DNA of 64,000 bases from CAWAYR01 sp050250875 (GCA_050250875.1 JBFWNV010000002.1:186001-250000), one strand, 5' to 3'. Counted from the stretch's first letter, positions 31,778 to 41,093 are shown. Made by a program: numbers and translations. Notes: a model not told the origin generated them from the letters alone.

Positions 31778-33400
31778 CTACTCGATCGTCCACGTGTGGA
31801 CGTTCCAGAACGGTCCGGTGTTGGTGGGGTTGCCGGTGAAGCCCTTGAGCCGCGCCGGCACCGCGTCCAGCTTGGTCACGCCGTAGAGCGGGATCTCGAT
31901 GGCCAGCTCGGCGATCCGCTTCTGGGCATCGCTCAGCACGCGTCGCCGCTCGCTCTGGCTCACGCTGCGATCGGCGGCGTAGACCAGCGCGGTGAGCGCG
32001 TCGTCGGACACGTAGTTGATGTTGCGGCCGTGCGGCGGCATCCGGTCTTTGGCGAAGAACAGCGTCAGCTCGGGGTCGGCCGGCAGCTGCCACCAGTGCA
32101 GCATGGCGTGGAACTTGCCCTCGAACCACAGCTTGCTGATGCTGGTGCCGTCGTGGAGCTGCACGGCGGCCTCGACGCCGATGTCCTTGAACTGGCGCTG
32201 CAGCACCTGCGCCACGTTCTCGCGCACGGCGAACCCGGCCTGGGTGATGAGCGTGAAGGCGAAGCGCTGGCCGTCTCTGTCGCGTACGCCGTCGCCGTTG
32301 GTGTCGCGCCAGCCGGCCTCGTCGAGCAGGGCGTGCGCCCGCGCCGGATCGAACGGGTAGGTGCGCACCGCCGGCTCGTGCGCCCACGACACCGGCTGCA
32401 CCGGCCCGTGCGTGATCGGCGCCAGGCCTTCGAGAATGGTCCTGGTGATGAGCTCGCGATCGACGGCGTGGGTCAGCGCCTGGCGCACCCGCACGTCGGC
32501 GAAGGCGGGAAAGGCGCGCTGGTTGAGCGTGACGTGCTCGTAGCCGTTGCCGTCGGTACGGTGCACGGCGACGCCGGGAATGGCCGCCACCTCGCGGTGC
32601 TTGTCCCACGGGAACATCACCACCATGTCCACTTCCCCGCTCTTCAGCTGGTTGATGCGGGTGTTGGTGTTGGGCACGAACTTGAAGAGCAGCGTCTCGA
32701 TGCGCGGCTGGCCACCGCCCTGCCAGTAGTCGGGCACCGCCTCGAGGCGGATGAACTCGCCGCTCTTCCACTCCGCCACTTTGTAGGGACCGGTGCCGAG
32801 CGGGGCGCGGTTGTAGTCGTTGGCGGTGTCGATGTCGCGGCCCTCGAGCACGTGCTTCGGCAGGGTGCCGCGCATGAACTGCAGCTGGTAGGGCGCGTAG
32901 ACCTCCTTGTAGTGCAGCACCGCGGTGAGCGGGTCGGGCGTGTCCACGCTGGTGATGCGGTCGAAGCCGTCGGTGCTCTCGGGGTTGTAGGCGGGGCTGT
33001 TGATGGCCTCGACGGTGAACTTGAGGTCGGCCGAGGTGTGCGGCTGGCCGTCGTGCCAGCGGATGTCCGGTTTGAGCCTCCAGGTGACGTCCATGCCGCC
33101 GTCCTTGCGCAGCACGACGCCGCCGTTCTCCACCGTGGGAATCGACGCCGCCAGCAGCGGCACGATGTTCATCTTCTCGTCGGTCGTCACCAGCCCCTCG
33201 ACGACGCAGGTTTCGATGTCCTCGAGGATGTGCGTGCTGAAGCGGTTGAGCGTGTCGGGCTCGCGGTCGTAGCCGATGACGAGCCGGTCAGCGGGACGCG
33301 TCGCCGCGGGGCTCGCGCCGCCGGGCGGTGCGGACGAGCCGCCGCCCCCGCAGGCAACGGCCAGCACCGCGACGGTCGAGACGATCAGGCGTCGGGTCAT
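31778..33400 (-). CDS. Peptide-binding lipoprotein of an ABC importer (SBP family 5)
   Basis: A 540-residue extracytoplasmic binding protein with a lipobox VLAVAC (Cys ~17) and a Gly/Ser/Pro linker. A family 5 substrate-binding fold follows: VIGYDREPDTLNRFSTHI, DVTWRLKPDIRWHDGQPHTSADLKFTVEAI, APLGTGPYKVAEWKSGEFIRLEAVPDYW, and VRQALTHAVDRELITRTILEGLA. It should deliver oligopeptides or similar solutes to the two permeases downstream. The start is fixed by an ATGA overlap with the DUF885 stop. The ligand cannot be inferred from sequence. Confidence 0.92.
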   Translation of the reverse strand: MTRRLIVSTVAVLAVACGGGGSSAPPGGASPAATRPADRLVIGYDREPDTLNRFSTHILEDIETCVVEGLVTTDEKMNIVPLLAASIPTVENGGVVLRKDGGMDVTWRLKPDIRWHDGQPHTSADLKFTVEAINSPAYNPESTDGFDRITSVDTPDPLTAVLHYKEVYAPYQLQFMRGTLPKHVLEGRDIDTANDYNRAPLGTGPYKVAEWKSGEFIRLEAVPDYWQGGGQPRIETLLFKFVPNTNTRINQLKSGEVDMVVMFPWDKHREVAAIPGVAVHRTDGNGYEHVTLNQRAFPAFADVRVRQALTHAVDRELITRTILEGLAPITHGPVQPVSWAHEPAVRTYPFDPARAHALLDEAGWRDTNGDGVRDRDGQRFAFTLITQAGFAVRENVAQVLQRQFKDIGVEAAVQLHDGTSISKLWFEGKFHAMLHWWQLPADPELTLFFAKDRMPPHGRNINYVSDDALTALVYAADRSVSQSERRRVLSDAQKRIAELAIEIPLYGVTKLDAVPARLKGFTGNPTNTGPFWNVHTWTIE

Positions 33401-35145
33401 GAGGCGGCCTCGCCGTCGAGCATCAGCCTGGTGATGAGCGCCACCGGGATGGCGCCGTACGAGAGCACCCGATCGTGGAAGCGGCGCCGCGAGAACGCCG
33501 CGCCCTCGCGCCGCTGCACCTCGGCCCGCAGGCGGTGCAGCCCCTGCGTGCCGAGCCAGTACATCACAGCCGTGCCCGGGAACATGCTGTTGCGCACCGA
33601 CTCGGCCCTGGCCGCCGCCTGCGACATGTGGGCCCGATCCTCGTACAGCCAGGCGGCCTGCGGCACGGTCATCCGACCGGTGTGGATCGACAGATCGGCC
33701 ACGGCGCGGGCCGCGATGCGCACCCGGGTGTGCTGCTGCGCGATGCGCTCGAGCGGCTTCAGGAACCCGATCTCTTCCATCAGATCGCAGACGTAGCACG
33801 CCCAGCCTTCGGCCAGGCTGCCGCCGCCGAACATGGCGATGCGGTTGGCCGCATCCACCGCCGCCACCCGGCCGAGCCGCGAGGCGCCGCGACAGGCGTG
33901 ATGGTTCTGCACGTGGTGGCCGATGGCGCCGTGGTGCACCACGTGGTTCAGCATCATCACGCTGTGGTTCATGCCGCGCAGCACGGCCTCGACCTTGTCG
34001 GGCGGCAGGCCGTCGATGGGCGGGACCACGTACTCGAAGGTGCCGAACGGATCGAACGGGGCCGGCGAGCGGTAGTGCAGATAGTAGAGGTGTGGCGCGG
34101 CGTCGCGCGTGTGCGGAGGGAATGGCACGTAGCGGAGCGGGGCGTCGGGCCAGGTGACCAGATCGTGGGCGTCCGCCGCGTCCCTGCAGGCGCGCCACTT
34201 GCGTTCGAGGCAGGCGAGATACTCCTCGGCCGGCGCGTGGTCGGCTGCCAGACGCTCCTGCACGGCCGGCCAGCCGCCGTGCGGACGCGACAGCTCGTCG
34301 AGCCGCGCGGTGGCCTCGTCGAGCGCGTCGGTGGCGTCGCGCAGCAGGTCGTCGATTGGCGTGGTCACGAAGTGGCCGCGGGTGAGCAGCAGCGACAGCA
34401 GGTCGCGGCCGGCCGACTCACGTTCGGGTTGCGCTGGCGCCAACGTCGATCGCAGGAACGACAGGGGCCCGCCCGACGCGCCAACCGCGCCGAGCCAGGT
34501 ATCCAGGTCGGCCACGGCCCGCGCCGCCGCCTGCGCGGCGCCGCGCCAGGCCGGGCCGGGTGACGGCGTCTGCGCCTCGGCCCATGCCGGCAGTGACTCA
34601 GCGAAGAGCCGCACGGCCGCCTGGCACTCCCGCTTGGCCCGTCCCTTCCAGTCGAGCGGCGCTTCGCGCATCACCGCGCGGATCTGGCGCAGGAACGGCG
34701 GCATCGCCGCGAGACGCTGCCGCGCCGATTCGAGTCGATCGGCCAGCGGCGCGAAGTCGCGCGTGAGGAGCGACAGCACGCCGAAGATCGCCTCGCCGGT
34801 CCACAACGACGGGTTGCGGTGCACGAAATGGCCGCTCTCGTGTTCGGCCAGCGCGATGTCGAGCTGCGCGATCGCCAGGGCCACGTCGACGCCGTCCGGG
34901 AACGACGGCGGTGCGGCGGAGCCGGCCGCCGGCGCGAGTGCCGCCAGTTCGCGGCGCAGCGCCCGCATCTCGTCGGCCTCGGCGGCCAGCCCGGCGGGCG
35001 ACCAGTCGGGCAGTTGTCCGTCGTGGTCGTGGAGGCCCGTGAACGTGGCGGTGACGGGCCGGCGGCGATAGAACGCCGCGAAGAAGCGGTCGAGCGCGTC
35101 CCGGGCAGCGGGGGCGGCGCTCAGTCCAGCGGCAGCGTCACCCAT
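33397..35145 (-). CDS. DUF885 family protein, peptidase-like
   Basis: A 582-residue mostly helical protein of the DUF885 family, related to M2/M32-like metallopeptidases. The expected metal motif HExxPGHxxQ appears as HHGAIGHHVQ (residues 404-413), with the catalytic Glu replaced by His. Downstream, GSLAEGWACYVCDLMEEIG (~440) supplies the family's usual Glu. Activity is therefore uncertain. No signal peptide is seen, so it is probably cytoplasmic and may act on imported peptides. GGGAG precedes the ATG at 35145. It overlaps the oxidoreductase gene by 25 bp and the binding-protein gene by 4 bp. Confidence 0.8.
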   Translation of the reverse strand: MGDAAAGLSAAPAARDALDRFFAAFYRRRPVTATFTGLHDHDGQLPDWSPAGLAAEADEMRALRRELAALAPAAGSAAPPSFPDGVDVALAIAQLDIALAEHESGHFVHRNPSLWTGEAIFGVLSLLTRDFAPLADRLESARQRLAAMPPFLRQIRAVMREAPLDWKGRAKRECQAAVRLFAESLPAWAEAQTPSPGPAWRGAAQAAARAVADLDTWLGAVGASGGPLSFLRSTLAPAQPERESAGRDLLSLLLTRGHFVTTPIDDLLRDATDALDEATARLDELSRPHGGWPAVQERLAADHAPAEEYLACLERKWRACRDAADAHDLVTWPDAPLRYVPFPPHTRDAAPHLYYLHYRSPAPFDPFGTFEYVVPPIDGLPPDKVEAVLRGMNHSVMMLNHVVHHGAIGHHVQNHHACRGASRLGRVAAVDAANRIAMFGGGSLAEGWACYVCDLMEEIGFLKPLERIAQQHTRVRIAARAVADLSIHTGRMTVPQAAWLYEDRAHMSQAAARAESVRNSMFPGTAVMYWLGTQGLHRLRAEVQRREGAAFSRRRFHDRVLSYGAIPVALITRLMLDGEAAS

Positions 35146-36242
35146 CGGCGCTCCCGGAACGACCGCTCCACGGCGTTGATCGTCTCCTGCACCCACGCGC
35201 CGTCGTCGAAGTTGCCCTCGTTGACGTCGTCGTCGGCCAGGATCTCGCCGAGGAAGCTGCTGATGAGATTGGCGTAGAACAGCGTGCGCCACAGCTCGCT
35301 CGGCGAGCCGCCCGGCGGGTAGAAGCGTTCGGGCACCTCCACGCGCTTGAACTCCACCTGGTTCTTGGTGGCCATCCACAGCCGCTCGCAGATGCCGTCT
35401 TCCTCCACCAGTCGGCAGATGAGCGCGCCTTCACTGCCGTAGATGCGCGCCTCGATGCCCGGGTAGTTGCCGATCGTGACGTAGCTGGTCTGGATCGAGC
35501 ACAGCGCGCCGTTGGCGAACTCGCCGATGTAGATGTCGCCGTCGTCGATGTTCATCCGCTGCATCACCCCGGTGGCGCGTACCATGCGGTGCGGGATGAA
35601 GTTGCGCATCGTGCCGACCACCTGGGTGAGGTCGCTGCCGACCAGCAGGTGCGAGATGTCGATCACCGGCGCGCCGTAGCCCTCGAGCGACGAGACGTGC
35701 AGCACCGCCGGGTCGGCGTGCGGATCGACCTGGCGCAGCGGGTTCATCGGGTCGAGCCACTGCGAGTTCTGCTCGTAGCCGTTGAAGATGAACGGCGTGC
35801 CGATGAAGCCGTCGGCGATGAGCTGGCGCATGTAGCGCACCGCCGGCGCGTAGCGGAAGGTGAAGCCGAGCTTGGTCTTCAGGCCCTTCGAGCGCGCCAG
35901 GTCGGCGGCCCGGCGGGTGTCGCGGTAGTCGAACGCCACCGGCTTCTCGCACAGCACGTGGCGGCCCGACTCGAGCGCCGCCCACGACAGCTCGAAGTGC
36001 GTGCTGCTCGGCGTGCAGACGTCGATGAGGTCGAGCCCGTCGTGGGCGATGAGCGCCTGGTGCGAGTCGAAGACGAGCGGGATACCGAACTGATCCGCGG
36101 CCTCGGCGGCCAGGGCCCCGTTCGGATCGGCGATGGCCACCAGTTCGCAGCGGGGGTCACGGGCGAAGCCGGGCAGGTGGGCCGCTCGGGCCCAGGCGCC
36201 GGCGCCCAGGACGCCGACGCGAACACGACGCGGGGAAGACAT
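35121..36242 (-). CDS. Gfo/Idh/MocA family NAD(P)-dependent oxidoreductase
   Basis: A 373-residue sugar-type dehydrogenase. The Rossmann motif VGVLGAGAWARAAHLPGF lies at ~9-26, and CTPSSTHFELSWAALESGRHVLCEKPVA (~76-103) contains the conserved Glu-Lys-Pro. The C-terminal alpha/beta substrate domain begins near KLGFTFRYAPAVRYMRQLI. It is cytoplasmic and probably oxidises or reduces a cyclic polyol, sugar or derivative. It is first in the operon that continues with DUF885 and the peptide importer genes, so its substrate may arise from the imported solute. A TATCAT -10 box ends 10 nt before the ATG. Confidence 0.92.
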   Translation of the reverse strand: MSSPRRVRVGVLGAGAWARAAHLPGFARDPRCELVAIADPNGALAAEAADQFGIPLVFDSHQALIAHDGLDLIDVCTPSSTHFELSWAALESGRHVLCEKPVAFDYRDTRRAADLARSKGLKTKLGFTFRYAPAVRYMRQLIADGFIGTPFIFNGYEQNSQWLDPMNPLRQVDPHADPAVLHVSSLEGYGAPVIDISHLLVGSDLTQVVGTMRNFIPHRMVRATGVMQRMNIDDGDIYIGEFANGALCSIQTSYVTIGNYPGIEARIYGSEGALICRLVEEDGICERLWMATKNQVEFKRVEVPERFYPPGGSPSELWRTLFYANLISSFLGEILADDDVNEGNFDDGAWVQETINAVERSFRERRWVTLPLD

Positions 36243-36252
36243 GTGCGCAGGG

Positions 36253-36258
36253 ATGATA
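36253..36258 (-). promoter_or_regulatory. Predicted -10 box (TATCAT) of the oxidoreductase-importer operon
   Basis: The minus-strand TATCAT ends 10 nt before the start at 36242. Confidence 0.45.
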
Positions 36259-36396
36259 GCGCGAGGCGCACGCCGGCGGCGACGCCCCGGGCGCGTATCG
36301 AAGCCCGACCCATGGCGCGGCGGCTAATCTATGCGGCGATCGTTGCCGGTGCGTCAGTGAGGAGCCAGGCCTCGGGCTCGCGTAAGCCTTCGCGCC

Positions 36397-36486
36397 CAGT
36401 ACACGGTGACTCCGGACGGGCGTCGCTTCCTGATGAATACCCTGGTGGAAGAGGCGAATACTCCGCCGCTGACCATCGTGCTCGGT
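36397..36486 (+). pseudogene. C-terminal remnant of a WD40/TolB-type (kinase-associated) protein
   Basis: The + strand encodes QYTVTPDGRRFLMNTLVEEA followed by PPLTIVLGRA. This closely resembles the last blade of acidobacterial WD40/TolB-like proteins, often fused to Ser/Thr kinases (YDVSPDGxRFLxNTxxE...PITVVLNW). No start, no upstream domain and no in-frame stop at the expected place are present. It lies alone in the 277-bp gap between two minus-strand genes. It is interpreted as a deletion relic. Confidence 0.6.
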
Positions 36487-36519
36487 CGGGCGCGCCCCAC
36501 ACCCGTAACCGCCGGCCGC

Positions 36520-38904
36520 CTACTCGCCTCCCGTCGGCGGTGATGTCGGCGGCGGCACGGCCTGCATCTGATACTCCTTCGGCGGCTCGGCGCCGAGCAG
36601 GTGCCGCACGAAGTAATCCCAGCGGCGCCGCATCACGTACGGCCCGTCCACGCCGAAGCCGTGCCGCTGGCTGGGCAGCAGCAGCAGATCGAAGTCCTTG
36701 TTGGCCTTGATGAGCGCTTCCATCACCAGGTAGGTGTTCTGCGGCGGCACGTTGTCGTCCATCATGCCGTGCATCAGGAAGAGCTTGCCCTGCAGGTTCT
36801 TCGCGTGCGTCTGGTTGGCCTCGGCCTCGTAGGTGTCCCGCGGTTCGTCGCCGCCCTCGTGCGCGCCGCCGAGGCGACGCAGCAGACCCTGGTAGCGCTC
36901 GCCCCAGTCGTCCTCGTAAACGCGCTGGTCGTGATTGCCGGATTCCGAGATGCCGACCTTGAAGAACTCGGGATAACGGAACATCGCGTCGGCGGTGATG
37001 AAGCCGCCACCCGAGTGGCCCCACATCGCGGCGCGGTCGATGTCGATCCACGGATGGCGGCTGGCCAGTTCCTTCATGCCCGCCACCTGGTCGGGAATGG
37101 TGTTGTCGCGGCCCATCGCGCCGTACCACGTGTCGTGGAACGACTTCGAGCGGCCGGGCGTGCCCATGCCGTCGAGGGTGAAGACGACGAAGCCGAGTTC
37201 GGCCAGCGCCTGGTGATCGACGCGGGCGGCGGCGAACCCGCGCGGGCCGACCGACCCGGACTGCGGGCCGGGATAGGCGTAGTTGATGATCGGATACTTC
37301 TTCGACGGGTCGAGGTTCGTCGGCGTGAAGAGCAGCCCGTGCAGGTCGGTCCTGCCGTCGCGCGCCTTCACCGTGAAGGGCTGCGGCGGCTTCCAGCCGC
37401 TGGCGACGAGCTTGGAGATGTCGGCCTTCTCGAGCGGCATCACGACCGCACCGGCGGCGTCGCGCAGCACCACGTCGGCCGGGCGGACGGGCGTCGACCC
37501 GGTGTCGATCAGGTACTTGCCCGTGGGCGAGACCTGCAGCGCGTGGTGGGCATCGTCGGGCGTGAGCAGTGCGTAGCCCTTGCCGTCGAGTCCGATGCGA
37601 TAGGCGTGCGTGAAGTACGGGTCGCGGCCCTTCTCGCGGCCGTTGGCCGTGAAGGTGACGGTGCGGGTCTTCTCGTCCACGCGCAGGATGCGCATGACGG
37701 GTCCGGGGCCCGACGTGACCTGGTGCTTCAGCCGGCCGTTCGTCAGGTCGTAGAGATAGAGGTGGCTCCAGTCGTCGCGCTGCGAGTTCCAGAGGATCTC
37801 GTTGGTCTCCCACAGCACGCGCCAGCCGGCCGGCGCCTCGAAGTGCGTCTTCTCCGATTCCTCGAACACCGTGCGCACGGCGCCGGTCTGCGTGTCGGCG
37901 ACGCGCACCGTGGCGGTCTTGTGGTCGCGGCCGGTCGAGACGAAGGCGAGCCGGTCCGCATCCGGGCTCCAGATCATGTCGTCGACGTCGAAGTCGTCGC
38001 CGAGCATGGCGCGGTGGTAGTCGGGCGGCATCTTGAAACGCACGACGGCCCCGCTGTCGGTGTCGATCACCACGCGGTGCAGCATCGCCACCACGTCGTC
38101 GCCGGGCAGCGGATACTTCCAGGCCTTGAGCACGGGATGGCCGGCCTTGGTTTCCACCAGGTACATCTCGCCGACTTCGCGCTCGTCCTGCTGGAAGGTG
38201 GCGACCTTCTTCGAATCCGGCGACCACAACACGACCGGGCGCGGGCTCTGCCGCCAGCCGGCGTTGTCGGTGGCGTAGCCGAAGTTGGCGACGCCGTCGG
38301 TGGTGAGCGGCCGCTCGACGTTCGAGGTGAGGTCGCGCACCCAGAGGTTCCAGTCCTTGATGAACACCGCACGCGTGCCGTCGGGGGAGGCCACCGCGTT
38401 CGGGTCGCGCGCCGGCCCGTTGGCGGCGGTGCACGCCGCGCCCTTGACGTCGCAGGTGTAGCGCTTCTGCTCGTGGGTGAACGACACCGAGCCGCCGTCG
38501 GCCGACAGCTCGAACGTCTGGAACGGCAGCCGTTTGGCGTCGATCTTCCCTTTCGATGCCGCCGCCAGCGCGGTGGCCAGACGCTCGTGGTCGAAGGCGC
38601 GCACGCGTGTTTTCGCCGCGGGATCGACCAGCAGGAACTCGAACCCGTCGGCGACGGTGCTGCGGTAGGTGAAGCGATCGTCGGGCAGCCAGGTGGCGGT
38701 CACCGTGCCGCCTACGACCAGCGGGTTCACCGTGGCAGCCAGGAACTTCTCGGCGCGCGCGTAGTCGGCGGCGGTCACGACGGGCGGCGCGGCGGACGGC
38801 GCGGCGGGAGCCACGGCCTGCGCCGCCGTTGGCCACGGCGCCGCCAGCAACGCGGCCAGGACGATCGCGGACGCGGCGCTCGAAGTCCTCACATCAGCGG
38901 TCAT
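36520..38904 (-). CDS. S9B dipeptidyl peptidase IV-like exported peptidase
   Basis: A 794-residue serine peptidase with a signal peptide (~1-30, ending PTAAQA). The DPP-IV type beta-propeller lies at ~60-520 and the catalytic domain at ~530-775. Ser is in GHSGGGF (~632), Asp in MMDDNVPP (~716) and His in QRHGFG (~748). YAYPGPQSGSV and TLDGMGTPGRSKSFHD are S9B hallmarks. It likely removes X-Pro or similar dipeptides in the periplasm or outside. The start is the ATG at 38904, with GGAGAC upstream; the frame extends further without support. It is the second S9 enzyme in the window. Confidence 0.92.
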   Translation of the reverse strand: MTADVRTSSAASAIVLAALLAAPWPTAAQAVAPAAPSAAPPVVTAADYARAEKFLAATVNPLVVGGTVTATWLPDDRFTYRSTVADGFEFLLVDPAAKTRVRAFDHERLATALAAASKGKIDAKRLPFQTFELSADGGSVSFTHEQKRYTCDVKGAACTAANGPARDPNAVASPDGTRAVFIKDWNLWVRDLTSNVERPLTTDGVANFGYATDNAGWRQSPRPVVLWSPDSKKVATFQQDEREVGEMYLVETKAGHPVLKAWKYPLPGDDVVAMLHRVVIDTDSGAVVRFKMPPDYHRAMLGDDFDVDDMIWSPDADRLAFVSTGRDHKTATVRVADTQTGAVRTVFEESEKTHFEAPAGWRVLWETNEILWNSQRDDWSHLYLYDLTNGRLKHQVTSGPGPVMRILRVDEKTRTVTFTANGREKGRDPYFTHAYRIGLDGKGYALLTPDDAHHALQVSPTGKYLIDTGSTPVRPADVVLRDAAGAVVMPLEKADISKLVASGWKPPQPFTVKARDGRTDLHGLLFTPTNLDPSKKYPIINYAYPGPQSGSVGPRGFAAARVDHQALAELGFVVFTLDGMGTPGRSKSFHDTWYGAMGRDNTIPDQVAGMKELASRHPWIDIDRAAMWGHSGGGFITADAMFRYPEFFKVGISESGNHDQRVYEDDWGERYQGLLRRLGGAHEGGDEPRDTYEAEANQTHAKNLQGKLFLMHGMMDDNVPPQNTYLVMEALIKANKDFDLLLLPSQRHGFGVDGPYVMRRRWDYFVRHLLGAEPPKEYQMQAVPPPTSPPTGGE

Positions 38905-39081
38905 GCATGTCTCCAGAACAGCCCGTGAACATTCGGCCGCCGTCACCACCACTGCCGGTGGTGAGCGGCGTTCCGACCGACTATGCCGTCAGCGGTCGCG
39001 GGCCGTCCAGTCCCTTGGGCCGGCGGGGGCGGCCATGGGACCAATGGTGGGACGGCGATCGTGCTACAAGCGAGGGGCCTC

Positions 39082-39972
39082 GTGCCGCCGATCCGCCGTT
39101 GTCGCCCCGCTCCCATCCCGGGCGGGCGTGTTGCCGTCGTTCTCGTCTGTGCCCTGGTGAGCGGTGGGATCGCGGGGTGCGGCGGCGCCAGCGGACCCAC
39201 GCAACCGACGCCCCCGCCTGTCGTCACCCGGCCATCGACCCCCGGACGGCACGAGGTGTCGTTCGCCGGCGACGGCATCACCCAGGGCGGCATCCTGTTT
39301 CGCGCCGACTCGGTCGAGGCTCGGCCGGCGGTGATCGTGCTGCACGGCTGGCAGACGGCCGGCACCAACGGCGCGCTGGTCGTCGAGGCGCGCACGAGGC
39401 GCTACGCCGACGAGGGGTACCACGCGCTGGCGTTGTCACTGCGTGGCTGGCCGCCGAGCGGCGGCGCCGACGACTGCGCGTTGCGTCAGCCCGACGACGT
39501 GGCGCGCGCCGTGGAGTGGCTGCGGGCGCTGCCCGGCGTGCAGGCGGACCGCGTCGGCCTCGTCGGCTTCTCGCAGGGCGGCCAGGTGGCGCTGCTGACC
39601 GCGGCGCGCGATCCACGCGTGCGGGCGGTGGTCGCGGTGTTCCCGGTCACCGACGTCGCGCGGTGGAAGACGACGACGGCCAACGCCGACATCCCGGGCT
39701 ACGTGACGACGACCTGCGAGCCGGGCGGCACGGGTCCGCGGTCGCCGGTGACGCGGGCCGCCGACATCGCGGCGCCGGTGCTGCTCGCCCACGGCGACGC
39801 CGACACGCGCGTGCCCACCGAGCAGAGTGTCGCGATGCGGGATGCACTGGCCGCGGCGGGGCGTCGCGTGCAGCTGCTCCTCGTGCCCGGTGCGCAGCAC
39901 GGCTTCACCGCCGCCGAGGAGGCCGTGGCCCGCCCGGTCATCGACGCCTTCCTCGCCGCCGTACTGCGCTAG
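39082..39972 (+). CDS. Alpha/beta hydrolase lipoprotein, dienelactone hydrolase-like
   Basis: A 296-residue lipoprotein with lipobox SGGIAGC (Cys ~33) and a Thr/Pro linker. The alpha/beta hydrolase fold has HGWQTAG as oxyanion region, the nucleophile Ser in GFSQGG, Asp in AHGDADTRVP and His in GAQHGF. The pattern fits DLH or S9-like small esterases/peptidases. The start is GTG at 39082, with GAGGGG about 5 nt upstream; an alternative GTG at 39061 is less supported. It is convergent with the Tat-exported hydrolase gene. Confidence 0.8.
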   Translation: MPPIRRCRPAPIPGGRVAVVLVCALVSGGIAGCGGASGPTQPTPPPVVTRPSTPGRHEVSFAGDGITQGGILFRADSVEARPAVIVLHGWQTAGTNGALVVEARTRRYADEGYHALALSLRGWPPSGGADDCALRQPDDVARAVEWLRALPGVQADRVGLVGFSQGGQVALLTAARDPRVRAVVAVFPVTDVARWKTTTANADIPGYVTTTCEPGGTGPRSPVTRAADIAAPVLLAHGDADTRVPTEQSVAMRDALAAAGRRVQLLLVPGAQHGFTAAEEAVARPVIDAFLAAVLR

Positions 39973-39995
39973 CCCATCTGCGCCTGGCCAGAGGT

Positions 39996-40062
39996 GGGGC
40001 CTGTCCCCGATTGTGGCCCGCACCGACGACACCCCAAACCGCTGGCACCGGGTCCTGGCCCC
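39996..40062. repeat. Possible degenerate copy of the GGGGCC palindrome
   Basis: GGGGCCTGTCCCCGAT at 39996-40011 differs from the palindrome arm by one base, and GGTCCTGGCCCC follows at 40051-40062. It lies between convergent genes, as expected for such elements, but the right arm is poor. The rest of the 150-bp gap shows nothing recognisable. Confidence 0.35.
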
Positions 40063-40122
40063 TACGGATGGCGGATGCCACTGCCGCTGCCACCTTCGCA
40101 AGATGTGCGATGCGGAGGCTGA

Positions 40123-41079
40123 CTACGCCAGAAAGGCGCGAATCTCGGCCAGGGTCGCCTCGGGGGCGTCCTCCTGGATGTTGTGGCCAGCCGGCATCGC
40201 TTTGCCGCTCACCGTCGTCGCCCGCTCCTTCCAGATCGCCAGCACGTCGTAGAGGCGCCCCATCGGGGCCTTGCCGCCCCACAGCGTGAGCAGCGGACAG
40301 GCGATCGTCTTCGCCAGATCGGCGGCGTCGTGCTGCAGATCGATCGACGCGCCGGCCCGGTAGTCCTCGCACATGCCGTGGATGTTGGCCGGGTCGGTAT
40401 AGGCGCGCATGTAGGCACGCTGCACGTCGGTGGTGGCCTTGGCCGCCTGCGCATCGAACTGCGCCTTGAGCTGCTCCTCGGGCCCCGGCGCCGCGCGCAC
40501 GTAGTTGAACCAGTGGAAGTAGGCCTGGATGAACTCGAGCGTGACGTGGGTGTAGAGGTAGTGGGTCGGCACGATGTCGAGCACCGCCAGCCTGATGACC
40601 GCGTCGGGATGATCGAGCGCCAGCCGATGGCCGACACGTCCGCCACGGTCGTGGCCGATCACCGGGAATCGCGCGTGCCCGAAGTGTTTCATCACCTCGA
40701 TCTGATCCAGCGCCATCGCCCGCTTCGAGTAGTTGGCGTGGCGCTCGCCGTCGGGCGGCTTGCTGCTGGCGCCGTAGCCACGCAGGTCGGGCACGTAGAC
40801 GGTGTGGGTCTTGGCCAGCTCCGGCGCCACGAGCCGCCACGAGATGTGCGTCTGCGGCGCACCGTGCAGCAGCAGCACCGGCGGTCCCGATCCGCCGTGC
40901 ACGACGTGGATCTCGGCGCCCGACGTCTTCACGCGCGTGGCGGTGAAACCGGGGAAGAACTCGACGGCGCCGCCGGCGGGCCCCTGCGCCGCCCCCGCGT
41001 CCCGAACCTCGGACGCCGCGGCGAGTCCGGCCGCGGTCAGCGAGTACGCGAGCATCTCACGACGTGAATAGATGGGCAT
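40123..41079 (-). CDS. Tat-exported alpha/beta hydrolase, haloacetate dehalogenase-like
   Basis: A 318-residue alpha/beta hydrolase. The N-terminus SRREMLAYSLTAAGLAAAS is a Tat-type signal. The core has HGAPQTHISWRLVAPELA, DLRGYGASSKP and GHDRGGRVGHRLALDHP. The nucleophile position is Asp, as in fluoroacetate/haloacetate dehalogenases and epoxide hydrolases, and not Ser. Those enzymes attack the C-halogen or epoxide carbon, so dehalogenase activity is plausible but unproven. The catalytic His is in AGHNIQEDAP. The start at 41079 is 8 nt from a TAGCAT -10 box and divergent from the next gene. Confidence 0.85.
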   Translation of the reverse strand: MPIYSRREMLAYSLTAAGLAAASEVRDAGAAQGPAGGAVEFFPGFTATRVKTSGAEIHVVHGGSGPPVLLLHGAPQTHISWRLVAPELAKTHTVYVPDLRGYGASSKPPDGERHANYSKRAMALDQIEVMKHFGHARFPVIGHDRGGRVGHRLALDHPDAVIRLAVLDIVPTHYLYTHVTLEFIQAYFHWFNYVRAAPGPEEQLKAQFDAQAAKATTDVQRAYMRAYTDPANIHGMCEDYRAGASIDLQHDAADLAKTIACPLLTLWGGKAPMGRLYDVLAIWKERATTVSGKAMPAGHNIQEDAPEATLAEIRAFLA

Positions 41080-41087
41080 GGCCGAGC

Positions 41088-41093
41088 ATGCTA
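41088..41093 (-). promoter_or_regulatory. Predicted -10 box (TAGCAT)
   Basis: The minus-strand TAGCAT ends 8 nt before the ATG at 41079. Confidence 0.4.
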
